From the NCBI GenBank assembly GCA_011316305.1, contig SAUG01000164.1:1-64000 (forward strand): a stretch of 64,000 bases of DNA. Direction: 5' to 3'. The translations under genes were made by a program, and so were the position numbers. The stretch's first letter is position 1; each line of letters begins with the position of its first letter. The notes beneath the pieces are model-generated. The model did not search any database. It was not told the origin of the DNA and saw only the letters and a program-made list of their open reading frames with translations. Source of the stretch: Rusavskia elegans. Lineage: Eukaryota; Ascomycota; Lecanoromycetes; Teloschistales; Teloschistaceae. This document shows, one piece after another, positions 56,557 through 64,000 of this stretch.

Positions 56557-57855
56557 ATGGAATTGTATTCGAGGCCCTTGAACCCCGCAGAGATGGACTC
56601 TTTCATCCAATACTATGATCCATGTTTCCGTTTATCGTTCATACAAAAAGTTCCCGCGCCAGTTGCGATGTGTTCGACACAGTACCACCTGTAGATACCA
56701 GTCCTCGGCATCAAATTGGCCCACTATCATCGACATTCTCAAGCCGAATGTCGTAGAAGATGACGATGCCCTGCCTGACGGCGATGGGAGTGATGCCTAT
56801 CAGAACAAAGAGGAGACAAGAGAGCGGTGGGAAGTACCGCGTGTCCCACTAATGGATATCTCTGTTAACGGTACGTCTTCATGGAGAGTCTTTCTAGTGA
56901 TGATAAGCCCCCATCAGGTTGTCTGCATCTTAGATCTTTGGCTCTACGTTATAAGCTTTTCATGTTTTTGCAAGATAGTAGGCATGATTCTTTCACGGCT
57001 TCATTCCCAAGCTTGCCCACATCTACTAACCCCTTCACCGTCCGTTACAGGACTCACTCCATCTCAAATCTATGCCGACTGGGTCTCTCCTCTCTCTTAC
57101 TACATACGTATGGACAAAGACCCTAAAGCCAACCGGAACCTCGCCTGTTTCCTCCGCCACCGTGGCCCTCCAATCTTGCCATTCAGCGAAGTCGTTTACG
57201 TGGTGCATCCATACCTGACGACTCGTATCTTTAGCAAGGATACTGCTCCCGAAGACCTGAGTCAAAGAAGTTTCGACCGTATTTCTAGAGCTTTCAGTGG
57301 GGAAGACGTGAGCACATTCTTAGAATTCAAGACTCCGTCTATTGCTGATGTTTCACGTGTGGGATTAGATTGAAGGAGCAAGGATCCTAACTTCTATCTT
57401 CCGTCCGTCGCCCCAACCCTTCGCCTAAGGGCTTCAAAATCTGATGTGGGTCTAGATAGCCCTGCCAATCTACGCGCGGTACCAAGCAATGTGGCTGCCC
57501 TCGGGACGATATTTATAAGGTCTCAGGTTACGGTATGTTCATTGCTTCCTCTAAAACGCGTGATGTCCATGGTCGGCTGAGGTTGGCACCTCTAAGGGGG
57601 AAGGACCCGACTACAAGAATTGCTGGGCTCGCAGCACCGCCTGGGCACACGCAAAATATCTTAAGATGATCGAGAAGCAGTATGATGCCGTTTCGGAAAG
57701 TATTGGCAATGCAGTAAGCCTTATCGGTGCCGACAAGCACAGGAATGGGGAGTTTGAGGAGCGATTTAGGGAAGAATTTGAGGAGCGCTTGATTAATGAG
57801 TCCTTGGACGAAATCTATGGCGATGAGACAAAGGGACAGAAGGATCAACCCTAAG
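56557..57855 (+). CDS. unrecognised gene, copy A of a tandem family (exon structure uncertain)
   Basis: Coding blocks in order: a possible start MELYSRPLNPAEMDSFIQYY at 56557; the acidic block PNVVEDDDALPDGDGSDAY near 56744. Then a clear 180-bp intron (56871-57050, CTAAC branch) and SPLSYYIRMDKDP, with CFLRHRG and VVHPYLTTR following. Next are SFDRISRAFSGEDV, NLRAVPSNVAALG (about 57460) and YKNCWARSTAWAH (about 57612), ending near 57855. The same blocks recur in order at 58.3-59.2 kb and partly at 60.2-60.6 kb. No known domain is recognised. The block order and at least one good intron suggest a once-functional multi-exon gene of roughly 330-400 aa. Whether this copy is intact I cannot tell, because junctions outside the one intron are unresolved. 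Confidence 0.55.
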
Positions 57856-58129
57856 GTCATTCGCGCTATGCACATATCAAGTATGAACGAGAGCACAGCG
57901 TGCGGCCAGCCAAGCTTGAAGTCTGGAGTTCGTTGACTTACATGATATACTGCACTTCTTGGTATTGGTTCTGCTGCAATGACAAAATGCATTTCGTGAA
58001 ATATCAAGACGGAATACTAAAAGCAATGGAGTCTCTGGCTGGTGGTCTTCCCGGTCAGGTACGTAACTTTCCGGCCGGATCTAAATCCTTTAGATACGAA
58101 TGAATGCCATTGACGAACCCGTCCAGAAA

Positions 58130-59300
58130 CAGTATAGTAATCTATCCAGCGAGACTTCTTCAACTGTGAGGTAGCATGGAACATGCGCGCAAAAATCCCG
58201 GTTCGACGATATCTTCGACTTTCCGTTGGCAGTTTACCAACCCATACTCCAAAATGGCGATCCACATCCACAGCAGTAGAAAAACGTCTACCAGAAGAAG
58301 AAATATGAACCCTTGATACCCGACCTCGTCGAAGATGATCCCTCTATCATCGAAGGTGACGGAAGCGACGGATATCTCCCCAAAGATGAGATCGGAGAAC
58401 AATGGGGCGTACCCGCAGCTACGCCGCTATTAAATGTCAATATCCCTGGAACGGCACATATGTCCATCTATTTTCCTGTAATATACAGACCTTTTTCGCA
58501 GGAAATGCAGTAATCCATCGTAGTGAATCACACTTTCTCTCGATAGAAATCTCAATACTCCCTTGGATTCGAATGCTTGGTCTTGAATTCCACATACTCA
58601 TATCCCTATGATGCAGCCGTTCCTCTTCTCAGAACAATTCAACATCGACGATGAAATCCCTGTTTCCTACTACCTCCGCATAACCTCCGCATCCGACGGC
58701 AGTAAACCCACTGCCCGCCTGCTACGCCACCGAGCCACTTCTATCCTCTCCTTCTGCCAAATCGTCCTCGTTCTGTATCCCTGTGGATATACGATTTCCA
58801 CGCCAGCCGGGAAAAACCTCCCGATATCTTGCAGAAAGGCTGGGACCGCGTTCTAAGAGCTGTACAGGGCGTCGATGTACGTGTACACCTTTCAACTCCC
58901 GAGGGTCAATTTCGCGGGTACTTAGTTAGTGGTGCGCTGTCTGTAGCTTCAAGGGGCACAGATATTGGGCGCTACTTTGTGGGATTGCATTTGCATGAAT
59001 ACGGGGGTATTTGTTTTGTGATAGATAGAATAGACTGATATTGGTGGGATGAAGATACTCTGGAAAATCTGCGTGATATACCGTATAATATGGCTGCCTT
59101 CGGCGCGTTGGCTAGGAGATATGTCTTTGAAAGTTTCAAAGAGAAAGGCAGAGGTTACGAGACTTACTTACCGACTTGAATGCAAAGGACCACGGGCCTA
59201 GATATAAGGAGTGCTGGGATCGCAGTACCGTTTGGGCATACGATCGCGATCAACAAGCAGTTCAACCGCAGGTATAACTGTTATGGAAAGCGTGGCGATG
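58130..59300 (+). pseudogene. copy B of the tandem family, frameshifted
   Basis: The same blocks as copy A in the same order: PDLVEDDPSIIEGDGSDGY (58320), PVSYYLRITSASD (58650), RLLRHRA, VLYPCGYTIS, GWDRVLRAVQGVDV (58836), NLRDIPYNMAAFGAL (59066) and YKECWDRSTVWAY (59205). Between GKNLP and DILQKGWDR the frame moves by one base compared with copies A and C, which read straight through (for example DLPSFFTEEGWKRI). Further stops occur before NLRDIP unless an intron is invoked. Most simply a decayed tandem duplicate. Confidence 0.6.
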
Positions 59301-59538
59301 GCGCTGGAGTATTTTAGTCACAGATGACGCGGTCTTGGAGGATATCCGGGGAGTTAAAAAGGTTGACGATACAGATGTCGATGATTAATGATAGCCGCCA
59401 TGGTGTCTCAGGACGAAGCGGGTGCTGGGGATTGGGGGAATTGGATAGTCGTGAGAGATGATGGGAAGGTATGCCGGGTAGCTTGTGAAGTTGCCTCTTT
59501 TATCTTTTACCTACTCTGATCACCCATTCCCCAATTGA

Positions 59539-60058
59539 CTACGGTCGTCCTCCAACAACACCATCCACAACCTCCTCAGCATCTTCGTCCTCACCCATCC
59601 CCACGGCACCTTTCTCTTGATCACTCCCCTTCTGTCGAACATGCTTATCGTACCTTGCATGCCCTTTGCTCAGATCCGCATTACCGAGCTCATGCAGACG
59701 TTTGGATGAAGCTTCGTCAGGTATGGCGTCGCCGGTGCCGGAAATTATGGAAGAGGTGGGGGCTTGGTCCCGGACGGACTAGGTATGTATCATCATCAGC
59801 AATTCATTTAGTTCGGATGAGGTGATTGGAACGAATGTATGAACGCACCTTGGGCATGTCATTGGTGTTGTCAGCCACACCTGCTAAATCTGTGCTTCCT
59901 AGATCGGTGGGATCGTCGGATGAAGTGGTTTGTTGGTCTGGTCGTGGTTTGGAGGGGATGGTACGTTGTGTTGCGGAGTCGGAGGGGACGGTGGTGCCCG
60001 AGACGGCCATGTCGCTGAGGGAACCGCCTTGGGGGTTGGGGTCTGAGGGTGGAGACAT
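59539..60058 (-). CDS. small hydrophilic hypothetical protein (149 aa)
   Basis: Exons (minus) 60058-59849 and 59778-59539 join in phase over a 70-bp intron (GTGCGT donor, CTAG acceptor). The protein is Ser/Thr/Pro/Asp-rich and lacks hydrophobic stretches: MSPPSDPNPQGGSLSDMAVS at the start, DDPTDLGSTDLAGVADNTND in the middle, KRLHELGNADLSKGHARYDK and an acidic end (MGEDEDAEEVVDGVV). It looks like a stress-type disordered fungal protein but no family can be named. It lies on the opposite strand between copies B and C of the tandem family and has normal composition without damage. Confidence 0.65.
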
Positions 60059-60232
60059 CTTCTGTATGCGAGTATTTGGAAGTTGAATGGGTGGATTGAG
60101 ATGGTGGATTTGTTGTGAGACTTGTGGAGTCAACCTCTACGTCATTTCTGATTAATTGATAAGTCGACACATTCCAGTTCGTAGAGTACTCCTTAAAGTA
60201 CGGCATGTCAACGTTATATTCGTAAGAGACAA

Positions 60233-60556
60233 TTGACCTGCCCTCCTCCAGCCGAACTTCTTCCCTCCGAACGCTACCAGATCGCCGTCGCTCACTATAC
60301 TATATACTCTTTTACGACTGCTTTAAAATTGATAGTTCTGGTATCGTTCGAAAGCTCTCATTCTGTTCTCTCGACAGTATTAAGTTATTGCCGCGTTCTC
60401 CCTAATCTTAAACCTGCTCATGTTGTCCACCCTTACCTCGCCGCCCACCGTATCGCGACGATAGATCTCCCATCGTTCTTTACCGAAGAAGGCTGGAAGA
60501 GAATACAGGGAGCTCTCGATGGAACTTTCGTGAGTGCCAGCAGTCTAGATTGGTAG
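60233..60556 (+). pseudogene. copy C of the tandem family, partial
   Basis: One frame keeps LLPSERYQIAVAHYTIYSF, then AHVVHPYLAAHRIATIDLP and SFFTEEGWKRIQGALDGTFV, matching the HPYL and GWxRI blocks of copies A and B. The upstream acidic block and the downstream NLRxxP and CWxRST blocks were not found nearby. Either a fragment or a more diverged copy with unresolved introns. Confidence 0.55.
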
Positions 60557-63340
60557 GCGATGGACTACTTCCAGCGGATGAACTGATCCTTGGTCATGAC
60601 AGCTTCCCGGAACTGCTTTGCTCGCAAGCATATACCGATCGTCTACTACGTTCTAATATCCTGTCCACATTCTGGTTATTAGTTGGTTTCGTGCAGATTC
60701 TCACGCCAGTATCCGGCTTCTACCTTTCAACATGGCTGCTTCGAGTACCATAGCATTACGATATGAAACGAATGTGTGTGACGTACTGGTCTCATTGGGG
60801 ACGACAATGGCCATATTTACCGTCTTTTCTATAAGGTGGCAGCCGATATTTAATCCCCTCCAGCCTACCTTTATTACTTAGTTCCAGCAGTGTTCGGTAT
60901 CGAGACTGATCACGGAAATAGGACGAGGCTCCTGATCCTAGAGCTTGGCACCCAAGCACAATCTCCTGCTATACCAAATGTAGGGAAGCCGTCGGTGAAC
61001 AACATGAAGTTGTGCAAAGAAGTTTGCTAGAAGCAACCCTGCATGTTGCGGGTTGTTTCAAGAGCTATCAGCTGTTGAGGAACTTAGCTATGGAAGCAAA
61101 GAAACCTTGATTGTCGTCCTCAACAAGATCAAGGGATTCATTGCAGAACAGGGAAGTAATCCGGAAACCAACCCTCTAGGCTTCGTTCCTGCTGTGGGAT
61201 CCGACCGGCAAAGAGGTGCTGGCCGCATAGGTGTCTATCTGCCAAATATCGCGGCTCTTGATCCATCTGGGCAGAGGGCGCAAGATCAGTAGTAGAGTGG
61301 GGTCAAATTATAGAAACTTCCTTCGCTGGACGACTCTTGGGAGTGGCGACAAATGTCTTGGCAGGGAGGTACAAGTCCGCCCTTTCCTAGCATTGAATGC
61401 CAACTCGGATGGAAGCTGGCTTCCTTTGCGGCCCGTGTACCTTCAGGAGGCCCAACAGTGCTTAGGACTGCTTAATGTTGATTAAGCATCGTCTTACACA
61501 GGTGTGGCTTTCGCTAAGGTGAACGAACCAGGGCTACGAAAGGTGTGCACGTATAACCGGCCAGAGGCTAGTGCTACGATGTCAATCGGGTACGAATATG
61601 TGAGACCTCCCTGGTTTGTATCTTGAAACAAGGCCAGTCGTTGGACACCGTAGACCGTCGTCGACACATACTTCAAAAATGTCCTCCGCCCTCATGTTCA
61701 TGACTCAAGGTATTTGCAAGCTATTTGCATCGAGGAAAAGCTTCGTCAAGGCAATGGTCTCATTCACTGTTCGAACACCCCAGTGCGCTTCGTCGATTTT
61801 ATTGCATTTCCTTTGGCCCGGCAATACAGTCAAGAGAGGTCTCATGAGGCTCTCTCGATGAGCCTCGGGTCTTGCATAATCTTTAGCTTCCAGTAAGACT
61901 TTGAAAGGTTCTGTTCGTCTATTTTCACGTCATTGAATCTGTATATACCTCGTTTGCCGCCGATTCCTTCCTTTGGGGAATTGTCTGAGACCGGTACCCT
62001 ATTCTTTGACTTATGGTGCATTAGCCCAGCGAGTCCAGGTCGCAACTTGTTACTCTTCAACATATTATGTAGGATGTTGGGTTCTGTTGGTAGGCCCTTT
62101 GTCTCTATGGCCCTCGGTGTTGAAATTTACAAGTCATGCCAAGCCCACCGCGTCTCCTAGTTCTTACGTTCAAAGCCAATCTCTCCTTCCTTTGTTGATC
62201 TCTAGCGGTCATCCCCAGGCGGCCAGACTTGTCACGTAAGATTCCTGACCCGATGTCGTAAATCCTGCTTTGGCCATCCTGGGGTGCTTAAAGCACATCT
62301 TCCTCGTGCTATGCATATTTATTTACCTTCCTTGATCGTAGCTGATTCCTTCGAAGCAAAATTTAGTCGTCTCTTTTCACTTTATGCTTGTTGGTCGTGT
62401 GTAGCAATAAAAACTTCGCTGTTGACGGAGATAGTCTTCAGGTTGACCATGGCACCAACACGGTTCTCGCACCACGACATTGGTAGAGCTCGTTTCACTA
62501 GAAACGCACTTGGATGGGGTCCACTTTGGGAGCCACGGGTCCTTCAGAGCAAGATGGAACACCCTCACTTTGTCTGTATTATGACCAATAGCTTGATGTT
62601 GTACTGGGGCGGAGCTTCAAGCGTCTTTCCGGCTAAAAACATGGTCCGGCTTTAGCTCGCCCCATCGACGATCGGGGGTTCGATGTTCAACTCGAAGTAA
62701 TCGACAAGATTCGACGCTTCCAGCTTCATCAACGTCATCGAGCATAAGACGCAAAGCGAGTCAACGCCGTCGTCTAAATTATGTCAACCACTACCTCGAC
62801 CCCAAGGGTTATTGCGGGTTAGCGACATCGTTGTCAACCTGAACGTCATCCGTATCCAAGAAATGAGGATCAGGTGCAATCGAGTGGGAGTCTCAGACAA
62901 ATTCGTCGCCTATTCGATGTCAATCATGACATCCATCGCCCACCGCAACAACAGGAAAAAGTCGATCGTCGTCAACCTCACCTCGCTTCCTGACCTATAC
63001 ACGCTCCACCATAACATCAATCAGTGCTGAGGACCGTGCGATGAAGTCGATCACTTCCATCTCATTTTTCACATCGTCACATTCATGACATCGACCTCGC
63101 CAGATAGTGTTCGAGAAACCGAGGATCAACGATATACATTCCTGGACTGGAATGGAGGCTTGAAAGCCATCGACGATGGATCGGGGACTCCAGGAAGCCC
63201 AAATTTCTATAAAAAAAAGCCCATGATTTCCTTCCTTCTCCATCATCATTAGCATCCACAACATCTTCACAAAAATCACTTCAAATAACCAAATTTCCAA
63301 ACTTGTAGACTCCAGTCATACAAACACCACTCAAAACAAA
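60557..63340. other. gene-poor region, possibly decayed genes
   Basis: Several short frames have coding-like composition (for example LFQELSAVEELSYGSKETL at about 61056), and a stretch at 62650-63030 has a coding-like base pattern with stops. None can be assembled or assigned. The last 150 bp is the promoter and leader of the defensin-like gene. Confidence 0.4.
63208..63216 (+). promoter_or_regulatory. TATA box of the defensin-like gene
   Basis: TATAAAAAA lies about 133 bp upstream of the ATG, followed by a CA/CT-rich leader. Confidence 0.55.
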
Positions 63341-63755
63341 ATGCATTTCTCCACCATCTCCGCCGCTGCTGTCGCCGCCTTGGCATTCATCGCTACCCCC
63401 GCCGTCGGTGCAGCCATGCCAGCTGCCGACCTCGCTGCCCGCTCCGCTGAGCTCGACGCTCGTGCCGAGCAACTCGAAGCCCGTGCCGCTCTCCTTGTCT
63501 GCCAGCTCGGCGGCGTCAAGGCATGCACTGCTGAGGTAAGGGCCTTTCGTCCGCACCACTTCAAAGATATGACAACTTTCTGATCATGATTTCAACAGTG
63601 CATTGTCAAAGGCCACCTCCACGGCGGCTACTGCAGCTCCACCCAGTGAGTTCCAGCATCTAGCCACTGTGCCTATATATTTCGCAATACACCTACACAG
63701 TTTGATTTTCTAATACTTCCCTCCTAGGACCTGCGTCTGCAACCACAACGACTAG
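63341..63755 (+). CDS. defensin-like (cysteine-stabilised alpha/beta) secreted peptide precursor
   Basis: Exons 63341-63535, 63599-63645 and 63728-63755, phase-consistent, give 89 aa. Signal peptide MHFSTISAAAVAALAFIATP with VGA before the cleavage point; then an Ala/Glu/Arg-rich propeptide with heptad-like AARSAELDARAEQLEARAA; then a mature region of about 38 residues with six Cys. Cys spacing is C-x7-C-x3-C-x10-C-x5-C-x-C, containing the CxxxC, GxC (GGYC) and CxC elements of the CS-alpha-beta fold of fungal, plant and invertebrate defensins. The last two Cys are on the tiny third exon, which single-exon calling misses. A role in antagonism of microbes is the usual inference; activity is not shown. 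It could instead be a small effector with the same fold. Confidence 0.82.
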
Positions 63756-64000
63756 ATATCTCCATCAACACCACCAAGACAAGCATGACGTTCTTTGTCC
63801 AGCGATGGAGGCTAAGTTGCTTACTTGCATCAGCGAGTCTTACATCAACATGGGGATTGGGACCTGGATGGCTGGAAGGTTGCCAGACCGTTCGAAAGTG
63901 CCTATATGGGGCTGGAGACGGAACATTTTCGCTGCGTTTCTTTAATTTCTGTAGCTAAAGCTGAATATGACACTCGTTCAACACTTTGCACGTTGTTCTA
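63756..64000. other. 3' flank to window end
   Basis: No gene seen. Confidence 0.4.

Overview
This window comes from a filamentous ascomycete (Pezizomycotina, most likely Dothideomycetes; the class is an inference). The evidence is: genes with short 47-180 bp introns carrying GT donors, CTGAC/CTAAC-like branch sites and AG acceptors; fungal families (Ssd1, Gle1, Erv29/SURF4, TGL-type patatin, GPI-anchored Ser/Thr wall protein, fungal SMP/LEA-like protein); and an island nearly devoid of CpA and TpG, the signature of repeat-induced point mutation (RIP). Gene models below were rebuilt by splicing exons by eye and checking reading phase at every junction.

Layout. 1-2.9 kb: mostly non-coding, with one possible zinc-ribbon fragment. 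2.9-6.4 kb: a TGL-type patatin that lacks its catalytic residues, a small unknown protein, and a small protein ending in a CaaX-like CCCM tail. 6.7-18 kb: housekeeping block with a mitochondrial branched-chain aminotransferase (minus), a SCY1-type pseudokinase, an unknown 417-aa protein, a three-repeat SMP protein and an unknown membrane-anchored protein. 18.77-30.62 kb: RIP-degraded composite transposon. A Tc1-like element with about 115-bp terminal inverted repeats and a TA target duplication contains a nested 7.4-kb Ty3/Gypsy element, an inverted solo LTR of the same family and a 485-bp pure A run. 30.8-32.1 kb: Erv29/SURF4 cargo receptor. 32.7-37.7 kb: a RIP-killed PD-(D/E)XK-like gene, a Cys-rich single-pass membrane protein, a truncated paralogue of it, and another AT-rich repeat remnant. 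38.5-44.6 kb: unknown fungal protein, GPI-anchored wall protein, a 93-copy TCCTC microsatellite and low-complexity DNA. 44.6-55.3 kb: SSD1 (minus) divergent from GLE1, then a nucleoside hydrolase and a secreted GH43 glycosidase (minus). 56.5-60.6 kb: three tandem, partly decayed copies of an unrecognised gene family with a small hydrophilic gene inserted between copies. 63.3 kb: a defensin-like Cys-rich secreted peptide.

The conserved genes sit in GC-balanced blocks and are not an operon or gene cluster. Several serve secretion or the cell surface (Erv29, Scy1-like, Ssd1, GPI protein, GH43, defensin-like peptide), but nothing in the sequence shows that they are co-regulated. The accessory material is concentrated at 18.8-37.7 kb and 56-63 kb. 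The most informative items are the RIP footprint inside recognisable protein motifs, the tandem unknown family, the inactive-looking patatin, the possible dual-start SMP protein and the defensin-like gene.
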